Assembly: GCA_913061125.1 (NCBI GenBank)
Contig: CAJXUB010000001.1
Location: forward strand, 1-64,000
DNA from: an uncultured Flavobacteriaceae bacterium
Lineage (GTDB): Bacteria; Bacteroidota; Bacteroidia; Flavobacteriales; Flavobacteriaceae
Direction: 5' to 3'
DNA: 64,000 bases
The position numbers and the translations under genes were made by a program. This document shows, one piece after another, positions 29,601 to 38,309 of this stretch (its first letter is position 1; each line of letters opens with the position of its first letter). The notes under the pieces are model-generated. The model did not search any database and was not told where the DNA came from. It was given only the letters and a program-made list of their open reading frames with translations.

Positions 29601-30085
29601 TGTAAATCCAATTCGCTGTTAAGAACAGAATTTTGATTGTTTCCTAAGGTGATTCCTCGAGAAATACTACCAGAGGTTGTAAGCCCATCAAATGGAATTG
29701 GCGCCGCTTCATCGTCTGGCTCAGAAAGCTGATATAAGGTATTCATCATCCCGTTGGACTGAACGATGGCAGAAGCGTCCAATTGTTTGTAGGTTTTAGT
29801 TAAAAAGTTCGGGTAGTTCAAATATTCAACTCTTATAGAATCTGTAGAGTTCAATGGGGGTTTAAATTTCAATACGGCCGTTCTAAAATCAATCTCGTAA
29901 AGTGAATCGTGAATTACATTATTATTTAAATCCAACACCCGAAATGCTGTGGGATTTAGACTTACAGAATCCAAAATTACAACTGGGGTTAGAGCTATTT
30001 TTTTGGATTTTACCAACGGTTTAAGGTCTTGAGCGTTAGCCCAACCGCTGCTAAAAAGCACTCCGAAAAAAAAGATCAAACGCAT
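26648..30085 (-). CDS. Large uncharacterised outer-membrane protein
   Basis: 1145 aa from the ATG at 30085. A signal peptide ends GWANAQ. The N-terminal part has Ig-like beta sequence with a repeated theme (VLKFKPPLNSTDSIRVEYLNY and ITFNPTHPLNSEMRITVDYQYSERN), as in the insertion domains of SprA-like Bacteroidota proteins. The long remainder alternates like barrel strands and ends KAYF, an aromatic C-terminal residue. There is no TonB plug signature. TATTTTTG at 30116-30109 on the minus strand is a possible -7 element. I recognise it only as a conserved Bacteroidota surface protein; the function is unknown. Confidence 0.75.
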   Translation of the reverse strand: MRLIFFFGVLFSSGWANAQDLKPLVKSKKIALTPVVILDSVSLNPTAFRVLDLNNNVIHDSLYEIDFRTAVLKFKPPLNSTDSIRVEYLNYPNFLTKTYKQLDASAIVQSNGMMNTLYQLSEPDDEAAPIPFDGLTTSGSISRGITLGNNQNSVLNSELDLQISGKLNDRVMLRASIQDANIPLQQSGYSQRLDEFDQVFIEAFTDQWSIRAGDIDLQNSTSYFAEFSKRVQGLLVKTTFQHSDAETTAFASGALVRGQFTRSQFTAQEGNQGPYKLKGPNNELFVLIVSGSETVYVNGVPLVRGVNHDYVIDYNAGEITFNPTHPLNSEMRITVDYQYSERNYSRFVGYAGGQYRSDVFQMGLSFYNENDLKNQPLQQNLNNEQAAILADAGDDRSLMTAPSATIQEYSDNRILYKKGLEDGVEIFVFSNNPEDELYQVNFLLVGNQQGDYVISSTNTISNIYEYVAPVDGQKQGNYAPIVQLVAPEQLQVAVLNGSYSPSKKTTIDVELAASKNDLNLFSNLMDDDNDGLAGRIKWSQLLAKSPQGWNINLTSNLDYIHRDFRSIQRLYNPEFNRDWNLKDPSSNQMISDLGTQWFSTSELVLSRDDVGQINYGFGHLNFSNQFNGNRHVFRANLQHRNLEFKTNSSLLNTKGIQTNSKFVRALSQLRYNVGSFWPGVKYAVESNEIIQKSSNQLDSLSQKFTSYEGFVGVGDSTKVFLKLGYIHRINDSVQNAQMTRVNQSDNYYLNSRIIQSQNAELSVYANYRVFNSKTQQQAQQKALNSRVFYTQKLAQNVVQWQTVFETNSGRLPQQDFTYVEVEPGQGTFVWFDYNGNGIQELEEFEVAQFQDQAAYIRVLLPNQTYIRTHQNRLSQSLTLDFLPWRNSSNKTQKFWSHFYNLTSFSIDRKDRNNGQKFNLNPFKSEPDQQLGLQSNFRTQLFFNRGKQHYTMSYSFTNNTLQNLLSFGAIAQNSVSHQFNFTHKIKAQWLINFQTNFDNNESISENFSLRNFNLNQISLAPKLSYILDDNKRFDVFYQFQKKDNQIQNQEVLQQHNLGVAAVFNQNQSAAITAEFNYFSNAFTGDASSPVAYQMMEGLQPGTNFTWSLIAQKKLTKYLDLNLNYFGRKTETSRTIHTGTIQLKAYF

Positions 30086-30203
30086 GTTGAGTTTAAACTT
30101 CAATTATTCAAAAATATTTTGTTGAAAGATTTAAATAAAACCCTCGAAATTATTTAGTGTAAAAGTAAGGCTTTAATTATTTTAGCTAAAATTATTAATT
30201 TTC

Positions 30204-30968
30204 ATGACCATCATTTCATACAATGTCAATGGAATACGAGCAGCCATAAAAAAAGGATTTGTGGAGTGGTTGGTAGCGGCCAACCCCGATGTGATTTGTT
30301 TGCAAGAAATAAAAGCTCAAGAAGATCAATTGGATTTGAATCTTTTTGCAGAAGCTGGATACCCCCACAACTATTGGTTTAGCGCTCAAAAAAAAGGCTA
30401 CAGCGGAGTTGCTGTTTTATGCAAATCGAAGCCCATAAATGTGGTGTATGGAACAGGCATTGAGTCCATGGATTACGAGGGTCGAAATCTTCGAGTTGAT
30501 TTTCCAGAAGTATCCATCATGAGCTTGTATTTGCCGTCCGGCACCAACATCCAGCGGTTAGAACACAAATTTGAATACATGGATTTATTTCAATCTTACA
30601 TTGATGAGCTAAAGAAAGAGATTCCAAATTTGGTCATTTGTGGAGATTACAACATTTGCCATGAAGCCATCGACATCCACGACCCGGTAAGAAATAAAAA
30701 CGTATCGGGCTTTTTGCCCGAGGAAAGAGCTTGGATGAGCGGCTTTTTGGCCAGTGGTTTTACGGATGCTTTTCGTGAATTTAATTCGGAACCTCACCAC
30801 TACAGTTGGTGGAGTTATCGTGCCAATGCCAGAGCCAACAACAAAGGGTGGCGGTTGGACTATACTCTTGTAGCCAACACCATAAAAGAAACTATAAAAC
30901 GAGCCGTTATACTTAAAGAAGCTGTGCACAGCGATCATTGCCCAGTTTTAGTGGAATTAACTTCTTAA
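30204..30968 (+). CDS. xth: Exodeoxyribonuclease III (AP endonuclease)
   Basis: 254 aa. Cleaves DNA at abasic sites and trims 3' ends in base excision repair. Catalytic motifs are all present: YNVNGIRAA, VICLQEIKAQ (metal Glu), GDYNICHEAIDI, WRLDYTLVAN and HSDHCPV. Standard length. It is divergent from the large outer-membrane protein gene and 11 bases before the OmpA lipoprotein gene. Confidence 0.97.
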   Translation: MTIISYNVNGIRAAIKKGFVEWLVAANPDVICLQEIKAQEDQLDLNLFAEAGYPHNYWFSAQKKGYSGVAVLCKSKPINVVYGTGIESMDYEGRNLRVDFPEVSIMSLYLPSGTNIQRLEHKFEYMDLFQSYIDELKKEIPNLVICGDYNICHEAIDIHDPVRNKNVSGFLPEERAWMSGFLASGFTDAFREFNSEPHHYSWWSYRANARANNKGWRLDYTLVANTIKETIKRAVILKEAVHSDHCPVLVELTS

Positions 30969-30979
30969 AATTTAGAATT

Positions 30980-31939
30980 ATGCTGAAAAATATTATTGTG
31001 CTTATTGGAATAACCCTGATTTCATCCTCGTGTGTGTCTTCAAAATTATACAAAGAACTCGAAGGGAAATACAACAAGCTGAAATCCGATTACGACGAAT
31101 TATCGCTTTCAAACGACTATCAAATAGGTCAAAAAAATGAATTGCAAATTCAATTGGAAGACCTTCAAAAACAATACGAAACCTCCAAAGAAAACCGCCA
31201 CCGGTTGCAACAAGACGTTTTGGCGCTTCAAAAGAAATACAACAATTTGAATGAGGCCTATACGGCATTAGAACAAAACAGTTCCAAATCCATCGAAGAA
31301 AATGCCAAAAGAAATCGTGAACTTTTGGCACAATTGGAAGCCAAAGAACAAGCTCTGTCCGCAGAGAATGACAGATTGTTACGCTTGGAAGCAGACATGC
31401 AGGAACGGTCTCAACGCATAGCCGAGCTAGAAGCTTTGATTGCAGCTAAAGATCAAGCAATGACCGACCTCAAGGATGCTATATCCAATGCACTAACTGC
31501 GTTTGAGGGCAAAGGCCTTACCGTGGAACAACGCGATGGTAAGGTGTACGTGTCCATGGAAAACAAACTTTTGTTCAAATCAGGAAGTTGGGCTGTAGGG
31601 TCCGAAGGCCGACAAGCGATTGGGCAGCTGGGAAATGTCCTTGGTGAAAACCCTGATATTGCTGTACTCATTGAAGGTCATACGGATAATGTCCCATTTT
31701 CTAATGGCGGTCAAATTGCAAACAATTGGGATTTATCAACCAAGCGGGCTACCGCTATTATCGCTATTTTAAGTGAAAATAAAACCATTAATTTGGAAAA
31801 CATAACAGCCGCTGGACGAAGCGAATATGCCCCGATAGATTCCAACGACACAAGCGAGGGTAAAGCAAAAAATAGACGAATCGAAATTATTTTAACCCCA
31901 AAACTGGATGAAATTTCTAGACTATTAAATGCCAATTAA
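30980..31939 (+). CDS. OmpA-family peptidoglycan-binding lipoprotein with a coiled coil
   Basis: 319 aa from the ATG at 30980. A lipoprotein signal ends SSSC. Residues of about 25-180 are rich in charged heptads and should form a long coiled coil (LEGKYNKLKSDYDEL to AELEALIAAKDQAM). The C-terminal OmpA domain has IEGHTDNVPF, WDLSTKRATAI and GRSEYAPI..N......NRRIEI, which bind peptidoglycan. It probably links the outer membrane to the wall. The stop and the next start share one base (TAATG). Confidence 0.93.
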   Translation: MLKNIIVLIGITLISSSCVSSKLYKELEGKYNKLKSDYDELSLSNDYQIGQKNELQIQLEDLQKQYETSKENRHRLQQDVLALQKKYNNLNEAYTALEQNSSKSIEENAKRNRELLAQLEAKEQALSAENDRLLRLEADMQERSQRIAELEALIAAKDQAMTDLKDAISNALTAFEGKGLTVEQRDGKVYVSMENKLLFKSGSWAVGSEGRQAIGQLGNVLGENPDIAVLIEGHTDNVPFSNGGQIANNWDLSTKRATAIIAILSENKTINLENITAAGRSEYAPIDSNDTSEGKAKNRRIEIILTPKLDEISRLLNAN

Positions 31940-32976
31940 TGAAATACACCACCCTTCCAAATACGGACATTAAAGTCAGTAAAATTTGTCTCGGAACAAT
32001 GACTTGGGGCAACCAAAATACTGAAGCCGATGGTTTTGCTCAAATGGATTATGCTCTTGAACGGGGGGTCAATTTTTTTGATACCGCCGAACTGTACCCC
32101 GTTCCTGCTTCGAAAGACACTCAGGGCCGAACCAGTACCATTATTGGCAATTGGTTCAAGCAGCGCCAGAATAGAAATAAAGTAATTATTGCCAGTAAAA
32201 TTGCGGGGCCTGGCGAGTATACCGCTCATATCCGTACAACAGGTTTTGGAGGAGCATCAATTCAAGAAGCTATCGAACTGGAACTCAAGCGGCTTCAAAC
32301 AGACTACATTGATTTGTACCAATTGCATTGGCCAGAAAGACACACCAATACGTTTGGAATTAGAGACTTTAAACCAAGCCCTAATGACCCTTGGATTGAT
32401 AATTTTAATGACGTTCTTCATCAGCTCAACATGTTGGTCAAAGCTGGTAAAATCAGAGCCTATGGCTTATCCAACGAAAAAGGTTGGGGTACTATGCGGT
32501 ACATTGAAGAGGTACGAAAAGATAATTTACCAAAAATCAGCACCATTCAAAACGCCTATTCCCTACTGAATCGGACTTTCGAAGGAGATTTGGCAGAAAT
32601 TTCGCTCCGCGAAAATATGGGCCTTCTTGCCTATTCGCCTTTAGCATTCGGGGTACTTTCTGGAAAGTATATTGAAGGAACTGCTCGGCATGACGCACGT
32701 TTAAATTTATTCCCAAGATTTGCACGATACAGCAGTTTGCAATCTACCCAAGCGACTCAACTGTATTTAAATTTGGCCAAAGAACTTGGATTGTCGTTGA
32801 CGACTTTAGCATTGGCCTTTGTTAATCAACGGCCATTTGTGACAAGTAATATCATTGGTGCTACTACGCTGGGACAACTTGAGGAGAACATCAATACGAT
32901 TGATACTGTCCTTTGTGAAGAAACTTTGGGGAAAATTAATGCCATTCACGACCAGATTCCAAATCCAGCCCCATAA
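31939..32976 (+). CDS. Aldo/keto reductase (Tas-like)
   Basis: 345 aa. Cytosolic NADPH-dependent reductase of the AKR fold. The catalytic tyrosine lies in DTAELYPVP, with FFDTAE before it and YIDLYQLHWPER as the later strand. The closest known relatives by motif are Tas-type proteins. It is translationally coupled to the OmpA-family gene through TAATG. The substrate is unknown. Confidence 0.92.
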   Translation: MKYTTLPNTDIKVSKICLGTMTWGNQNTEADGFAQMDYALERGVNFFDTAELYPVPASKDTQGRTSTIIGNWFKQRQNRNKVIIASKIAGPGEYTAHIRTTGFGGASIQEAIELELKRLQTDYIDLYQLHWPERHTNTFGIRDFKPSPNDPWIDNFNDVLHQLNMLVKAGKIRAYGLSNEKGWGTMRYIEEVRKDNLPKISTIQNAYSLLNRTFEGDLAEISLRENMGLLAYSPLAFGVLSGKYIEGTARHDARLNLFPRFARYSSLQSTQATQLYLNLAKELGLSLTTLALAFVNQRPFVTSNIIGATTLGQLEENINTIDTVLCEETLGKINAIHDQIPNPAP

Positions 32977-32978
32977 CA

Positions 32979-34019
32979 TTAAGATTTATTGGCCAACTGA
33001 CCACATGCCGCATCAATATCTTTCCCTCTAGAACGTCGTACAGTTACGGTTATATTTTTGGCCTCCAACATTCGAACATAGTTGTCGATAACATCTGGCT
33101 TTGCCTGCTGAAAATCGCCTCCTTCAATAGGGTTATATTCAATGAGATTTACTTTACTCGGTGCAAACTTACAAAACTCAATAAGTGCTAAAATGTCTTT
33201 TGTCGAATCATTGACCCCTTCCCAAACTACATATTCGTAAGTAATCTGACGTTTTGTTTTGGCATACCAAAATTCCAGAGCTTTGCGCAAATCGATCAAG
33301 GGGAAGGTCTCATTAAACGGCATAATTTGGGACCGAATTTCATCAATGGCAGAGTGTAAAGAAACGGCCAAGTTAAATTTTACGCCATCTTGAGCCATTT
33401 TTTTAATCATTTTTGGAATTCCAGATGTTGAAACCACAATGCGTTTTGGCGACATCGCTAGTCCCTCTTTTGAAGTTATTTTCTCGATGGCTTTCAAAAC
33501 ATTGTTGTAATTCATCAGGGGTTCACCCATTCCCATAAAAACAATATTGGTCAGCTTTCTGTTGTGATACAACCGGCTTTGCTTATCGATGGCTAACACC
33601 TGATCATAAATTTCATCTGGATTTAAATTTCGCATCCGCTTAAGTCGTGCTGTAGCACAAAATTTACAATCGAGACTGCAGCCGACTTGAGAGGATACAC
33701 AAGCGGTGGTTCGTTTTGGAGTTGGGATTAATACCGATTCTACAATCAAGCCGTCGTGGAGTCGAATCGCATTCTTTATGGTACCATCTTGACTGCGTTG
33801 CATGGAATCCACTGCGATGTGGTTGATGCTGAATTCGTTTTCTAAAAATTCTCGCGTTTGTTTTGATAAATTACTCATCTCCTCAAAGCGATGAGCGCCC
33901 TTTTTCCAAAGCCATTCATAGACTTGTTTTCCCCGAAACGCTTTATTGCCTTGAGCCGTAAAAACAGCCATCAGTTCTTCCTTGGATAACGCTCGTATGT
34001 CTTGTTTTTTCGGGTTCAA
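32979..34019 (-). CDS. rlmN: Dual-specificity 23S rRNA/tRNA adenine C2-methyltransferase
   Basis: 346 aa. Radical-SAM enzyme methylating A2503 of 23S rRNA and A37 of some tRNAs. The cluster motif is CSLDCKFCATA, with GMGEPLMNYNNV and the C-terminal conserved Cys region (DAACGQL). Methylation consumes two SAM. The only plausible start is TTG at 34019 (LNPKKQDIRAL). It lies 14 bases after the queA terminator, so no room for a usual promoter is visible. Confidence 0.95.
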   Translation of the reverse strand: MNPKKQDIRALSKEELMAVFTAQGNKAFRGKQVYEWLWKKGAHRFEEMSNLSKQTREFLENEFSINHIAVDSMQRSQDGTIKNAIRLHDGLIVESVLIPTPKRTTACVSSQVGCSLDCKFCATARLKRMRNLNPDEIYDQVLAIDKQSRLYHNRKLTNIVFMGMGEPLMNYNNVLKAIEKITSKEGLAMSPKRIVVSTSGIPKMIKKMAQDGVKFNLAVSLHSAIDEIRSQIMPFNETFPLIDLRKALEFWYAKTKRQITYEYVVWEGVNDSTKDILALIEFCKFAPSKVNLIEYNPIEGGDFQQAKPDVIDNYVRMLEAKNITVTVRRSRGKDIDAACGQLANKS

Positions 34020-34031
34020 AAATGCATCGAT

Positions 34032-34058
34032 TAAAAAAGCCTCACGAGGAGGCTTTGT
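34032..34058 (-). terminator. Intrinsic terminator of queA
   Basis: Minus strand: AAAGCCTC / GAGGCTTT stem with a five-base loop and a T6 run, just after the queA stop codon and before rlmN. Confidence 0.88.
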
Positions 34059-34062
34059 GTCA

Positions 34063-35112
34063 TTATAAAATCAGCATGGCATCGCCATAGCTGTAAAATT
34101 TATATTTTTCTTTAACGGCTTCTTCGTAAGCTTTCATTATGAAATCGTATCCTCCAAAGGCCGCAGTCATCATGAGTAGGGTTGATTTTGGGGTGTGAAA
34201 ATTAGTAATCATGCAATTTGCAATTGAGAAATCGTAGGGCGGAAAAATAAATTTGTTGGTCCACCCAGAAAATTCGTTAAGATTACCGCTTGACGACACT
34301 GAACTTTCAATGGATCGCATTACTGTGGTACCGACAGCACAAATGCGGCGTTTTTCGCTCAATGCCGTGTTGATGGTTCGAGTGGCTGCAGCGTCTATAA
34401 TTATTTCTTCGCTGTCCATTTTGTGTTTCGATAGGTCTTCGACCTCAACAGGATTGAATGTTCCTAAGCCAACATGTAGCGTAATTTCAGCAAAATTTAC
34501 TCCTTTAATTTCCAGTCGCTTTAAAAGGTGTTTTGAAAAGTGCAACCCTGCTGTTGGTGCTGCTACAGCACCTTCGTTTTTAGCATAGATGGTTTGGTAT
34601 CGATCTTGGTCTTCTGGCTCCACATCGCGTTTGATGTATTTTGGAAGGGGTGTTTGCCCGAGTTCGGTCAATTTTGCACGGAAATCTTCGTAAGATCCGT
34701 CAAAAAGAAATCGAAGGGTTCGACCTCTTGAGGTTGTATTATCAATGACTTCAGCGACCAAACTTTCGTCATTTCCAAAGTATAATTTATTTCCAATTCT
34801 AATTTTTCGGGCAGGGTCTACCAGGACATCCCACAAGCGTTGCTCTGAGTTAAGCTCACGCAAAAGAAAGACCTCAATACGTGCACCCGTTTTTTCTTTA
34901 TTCCCAAAAAGTCGAGCCGGAAACACTTTAGTGTTATTAAGAATCATAACGTCATCCTCGCTAAAGTAGTCAATCAAGTCCTTAAAATACTTGTGTTCAA
35001 TGGTCTGTTTTTCTCTATTGAGGACCATTAATCGGGCTTCGTCTCTATGTTCTGATGGGTATTCGGCCAACAACTCGTCTGGCAACTCAAAGTTAAAGTG
35101 GGATAATTTCAT
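34063..35112 (-). CDS. queA: S-adenosylmethionine:tRNA ribosyltransferase-isomerase
   Basis: 349 aa. Makes epoxyqueuosine in tRNA wobble bases from preQ1 and SAM. Signature segments are [50 protein letters not shown] and [13 protein letters not shown]. It has its own consensus promoter and a terminator, so it is monocistronic despite lying in a long same-strand block. Confidence 0.97.
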   Translation of the reverse strand: MKLSHFNFELPDELLAEYPSEHRDEARLMVLNREKQTIEHKYFKDLIDYFSEDDVMILNNTKVFPARLFGNKEKTGARIEVFLLRELNSEQRLWDVLVDPARKIRIGNKLYFGNDESLVAEVIDNTTSRGRTLRFLFDGSYEDFRAKLTELGQTPLPKYIKRDVEPEDQDRYQTIYAKNEGAVAAPTAGLHFSKHLLKRLEIKGVNFAEITLHVGLGTFNPVEVEDLSKHKMDSEEIIIDAAATRTINTALSEKRRICAVGTTVMRSIESSVSSSGNLNEFSGWTNKFIFPPYDFSIANCMITNFHTPKSTLLMMTAAFGGYDFIMKAYEEAVKEKYKFYSYGDAMLIL

Positions 35113-35133
35113 TCGTTATATTTTTTCAAGATG

Positions 35134-35165
35134 CAAATATACAATCCCGCCAATGGGGTTGTCAA
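35134..35165 (-). promoter_or_regulatory. Promoter of queA
   Basis: Minus strand: TTG (35165-35163), 21 bases, then TATATTTG (35141-35134), 22 bases before the queA start. Confidence 0.75.
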
Positions 35166-35177
35166 GTAAATGTGTGT

Positions 35178-36404
35178 TTATTTTTCGTTTATCTCAAAAC
35201 CAATAGCGGAGAGGTCGTTCCAAAAATCGGGATACGATTTAGAAACCACGTCAGCATGTTCAATGCTGAGGTCTGTTTTTAGGGCCAATGGCGCAAAGGC
35301 CATAGCCATACGGTGGTCGTTATAAGTTGCAATTTTGACGTTAGATCCTAATGGCATAGGCGAGGTAAGATGGAAGCTCTCATCTGTAATTTTAACCTCT
35401 GTACCAAGTTTTTTGATTTCATGTTTTAAGGCCACCAATCGGTCTGTTTCTTTGATCTTCAGGGTATGAAGCCCTGTTAAGTTACACCCCATTTGAAGGC
35501 CTAAACACGTCACGGCTATCGTTTGTGCAATGTCTGGAGCGTTTGATAAATCTAAATTTAAAATATCTTCTGATGGGATTTCTACTTTTTTTAAGGTAAG
35601 TTTTGTTCCATTAAATTCACTTTGTACCCCAAAATGGTTATAAATGTCCCGTAAAATGGAATCCCCTTGCAGGCTGTTTACTTTGTAGGACCTTAGGCTA
35701 AGTTGTGTTCCAATGGGGCCAAGCGCAACAATACTGTAGTAGTAGGATGCAGAGGACCAATCTGACTCAACAGTGAAAGTCTTTTCGGTTTTGCCCTCAA
35801 ATGGTTTTACGGTAATGCTATTGGAATCAAAACTTGTTTTCACTCCCAAGTCGTCGAGCAGTGCCAAAGTCATTTTAATGTATGGAACGGAAGTGATTTT
35901 ACCTTTTAATTGCAATTTTAATCCATCAGGAAGCGAAGGTGCAATCAATAGCAATGCAGAGATGTATTGGCTGCTAACATTGGCCTCCATTTCCACCATA
36001 TTGTTTTGAAGTTTTGTTCCAATAATTTTTAAGGGTGGATACCCTTCTTTTTTTAAGTAACTGATATTCGCTCCCAAAGTCTTCAGGGCATCCACCAGAA
36101 TCTTAATCGGTCGTTCTTGCATTCTAGAAGACCCCGTCAAAAGGGTTGTTTTTCCAGGTTGAGTGGCATAATAGGCCGTTAAAAATCGCATGGCCGTTCC
36201 GGCATGATGAATATCCACAGTTGAGGAATTTGAAATCAAAGCGTTTTGCATCAAAACGCTATCGTCAGAATTAGATAAATTTTCGATTATCAGCCCGTTA
36301 TAAAGCGCCTGAAGCAGTAAAATCCTATTGGATTCGCTTTTTGAGCCCGTAATTCTAACGGTTGATTTTTGGTTGAGTTTTGACGTCTTAAGATTGATAT
36401 CCAC
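35178..36404 (-). CDS. aroA: 3-phosphoshikimate 1-carboxyvinyltransferase (EPSP synthase)
   Basis: 408 aa. Sixth step of the shikimate pathway. Motifs include GSKSESNRILLLQALYNG at the N terminus, GTAMRFLTAYYA, DWSSASYYYS and KIKETDRLVALKHEI. It starts with GTG one base after the mazG stop, so it depends on that operon. Its position places it in the same strand and region as the pheA-tyrA cluster, which uses its product chorismate precursor. Confidence 0.96.
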   Translation of the reverse strand: MDINLKTSKLNQKSTVRITGSKSESNRILLLQALYNGLIIENLSNSDDSVLMQNALISNSSTVDIHHAGTAMRFLTAYYATQPGKTTLLTGSSRMQERPIKILVDALKTLGANISYLKKEGYPPLKIIGTKLQNNMVEMEANVSSQYISALLLIAPSLPDGLKLQLKGKITSVPYIKMTLALLDDLGVKTSFDSNSITVKPFEGKTEKTFTVESDWSSASYYYSIVALGPIGTQLSLRSYKVNSLQGDSILRDIYNHFGVQSEFNGTKLTLKKVEIPSEDILNLDLSNAPDIAQTIAVTCLGLQMGCNLTGLHTLKIKETDRLVALKHEIKKLGTEVKITDESFHLTSPMPLGSNVKIATYNDHRMAMAFAPLALKTDLSIEHADVVSKSYPDFWNDLSAIGFEINEK

Positions 36405-36405
36405 T

Positions 36406-36732
36406 CTATTTTAATTTAATATTAGCGTGGTGACGATTGTGATCACGTTTGGTTTTTAACTCTAATTTTTTATCAAATGCAGCTTGCAAATCTACTCCCG
36501 TTTGATTGGCCAAACATAGTACAACAAAAATTACATCGGCCAGTTCCTCGCCCAAATCTTTGGTCTTATCACTGTCTTTTTCACTTTGCTCCCCGTAGCG
36601 TCTGGCAATAATTCGGGCCACCTCACCAACCTCCTCTGTGAGTTGTGCCATATTGGTTAATTCATTAAAATATCGAACCCCATGGGTTTTAATCCACTCG
36701 TCCACCACTTGTTGCGCATGTTGAAGATTCAT
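36406..36732 (-). CDS. MazG-like nucleotide pyrophosphohydrolase
   Basis: 108 aa, one all-helical MazG-type domain. Metal-binding acidic residues are seen as LTEEVGEVAR and LGEELADVIFVVLCLAN. It hydrolyses nucleoside triphosphates to monophosphates, probably to clean the pool of damaged nucleotides. It lies between dtd and aroA in a chain of same-strand genes. Confidence 0.9.
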   Translation of the reverse strand: MNLQHAQQVVDEWIKTHGVRYFNELTNMAQLTEEVGEVARIIARRYGEQSEKDSDKTKDLGEELADVIFVVLCLANQTGVDLQAAFDKKLELKTKRDHNRHHANIKLK

Positions 36733-36809
36733 TTCTGTATAATTTATAAAAAACTAAAGTAGTTAATGTCCTTTGGATATCAAATATTTATCCCCAAAAA
36801 TACCGGGTT

Positions 36810-37262
36810 TCATTCACGATTTTTTGAGTCAATAATTATAGTAACAGGACCGTCGTTTTTCAATTCAACTGTCATGTTGGTACCAAAAATTCCAGTTTGA
36901 ATTGGTTTGTCAAGTTCCAATTTCAGCTGGTGCACAAATTCATCGTAGAGCGGCCGTGCAGTCTCGGGTCGTGCCGCTTTCACGTAGCTGGGTCTGTTCC
37001 CTTTTTTTGTCAAAGCATGAAGTGTAAATTGACTCACCACAAGGGCATCGCCTTTGTGGTCTTTCAAAGAGACATTCATAACACCTTGGCTGTCGTTAAA
37101 AATTCTAAGATTGGTTATTTTTTTACTCAACCATTCAATATCGTCTTGGGTATCTTCAGCAACAATTCCCAAAAAAATTAAAACCCCAGATTCAATCTGT
37201 CCAACCGTTTGATTGTTTACACAAACGTTGGCCTTTTGGACGCGTTGTAATACTGCCTTCAT
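36810..37262 (-). CDS. dtd: D-aminoacyl-tRNA deacylase
   Basis: 150 aa, full length. Removes D-amino acids, and glycine mischarged on tRNA-Ala, from tRNA. The catalytic SQFTL motif (VVSQFTLHALTKKGNRPSY) and the C-terminal GPVTI segment are present. Overlaps the end of rsgA by 4 bases (ATGA). Confidence 0.96.
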   Translation of the reverse strand: MKAVLQRVQKANVCVNNQTVGQIESGVLIFLGIVAEDTQDDIEWLSKKITNLRIFNDSQGVMNVSLKDHKGDALVVSQFTLHALTKKGNRPSYVKAARPETARPLYDEFVHQLKLELDKPIQTGIFGTNMTVELKNDGPVTIIIDSKNRE

Positions 37263-38209
37263 ATCAAATCGTAAGAATCCGTTCTGTAGGTTGCCTCCTC
37301 GCCCTGCAAAATTTGAAGGTAAGATCTATATCGAGATGGAGCAATCTGATTGTTATCCAAAGCGTGTTTTACGGCACATTTTGGTTCGTGAACATGCAAG
37401 CAATTGTGAAATTTACACTGAGATTTAATCGCGAAAAACTCCGGAAAATACTGATCCAGTTCCGAGGGCTCAATGTCAACCACGCCAAACCCTTTGATGC
37501 CAGGGGTGTCTATAATTCGGGCATCGAAACTTAAATCAAACATTTCAGCAAATGTGGTGGTATGTTGCCCCTGTTGGTGAGACTCTGAGATGGCTTTCGT
37601 TTTTAAATTCAAAGACGGCTCAATGGCATTGACTAAGGTGGATTTCCCTATCCCTGAATGGCCAGAAAACATACTGGTTTTTGATGTCATTCTTTCTTTT
37701 ATGGGGTCTAAATTTTCAGCTTTAATCGCAGATATTGGCAGGCATTCGTACCCGATTTTAGTGTAAATTTCAATTAAACTTTTTACTATATTTTTTGTCT
37801 CCTCATCATAAGCATCCATCTTATTAAACACCAAAATTGCTTTAATTCCATAGGCCTCTGCCGTAACCAAAAACCGATCGATAAAACTTGTAAAAGTAGG
37901 AGGATTATCAACGGTTACAAGCAAGAAAACTTGATCGATATTACTGGCAATAATATGGGTTTGTTTGGAAAGATTAACCGATTTCCTGACGATGTAATTT
38001 TGACGCGGGTGGATGGTTTTTATAACTCCTGTTTTTTTATTGTTGCTGGTTTCCAATTCAAATTCCACCACATCGCCCACGGCAATGGGATTGGTACTTT
38101 TGATGCCTTCCATTCGGAATTTCCCTTTGATGCGGCATTCCAAAAAAAGGCCGTCTTGGGTCTTTACAGAATACCAACTTCCAGTGGATTTATAGACTGT
38201 TCCAGTCAT
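37259..38209 (-). CDS. rsgA: Ribosome small subunit-dependent GTPase A
   Basis: 316 aa from the ATG at 38209. Circularly permuted GTPase of late 30S assembly. An N-terminal OB fold (VYKSTGSWYSVKTQDG) is followed by G4 FNKMD, then G1 GHSGIGKSTLVN and G3 DTPGIKGFG, in that permuted order. A C-terminal zinc knuckle CKFHNCLHVHEPKC follows. The upstream in-frame residues before MTGTVYKS are not conserved-looking. Confidence 0.96.
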   Translation of the reverse strand: MTGTVYKSTGSWYSVKTQDGLFLECRIKGKFRMEGIKSTNPIAVGDVVEFELETSNNKKTGVIKTIHPRQNYIVRKSVNLSKQTHIIASNIDQVFLLVTVDNPPTFTSFIDRFLVTAEAYGIKAILVFNKMDAYDEETKNIVKSLIEIYTKIGYECLPISAIKAENLDPIKERMTSKTSMFSGHSGIGKSTLVNAIEPSLNLKTKAISESHQQGQHTTTFAEMFDLSFDARIIDTPGIKGFGVVDIEPSELDQYFPEFFAIKSQCKFHNCLHVHEPKCAVKHALDNNQIAPSRYRSYLQILQGEEATYRTDSYDLI

Positions 38210-38309
38210 TAAAAAATTTGATTTACGCTCACAAAGTAACAAATTTCTTTATTACACCATTTAGATTGAAGATTTTCTGCTCCAAAAAGAAAACTCAAGT
38301 GGCCTATAA

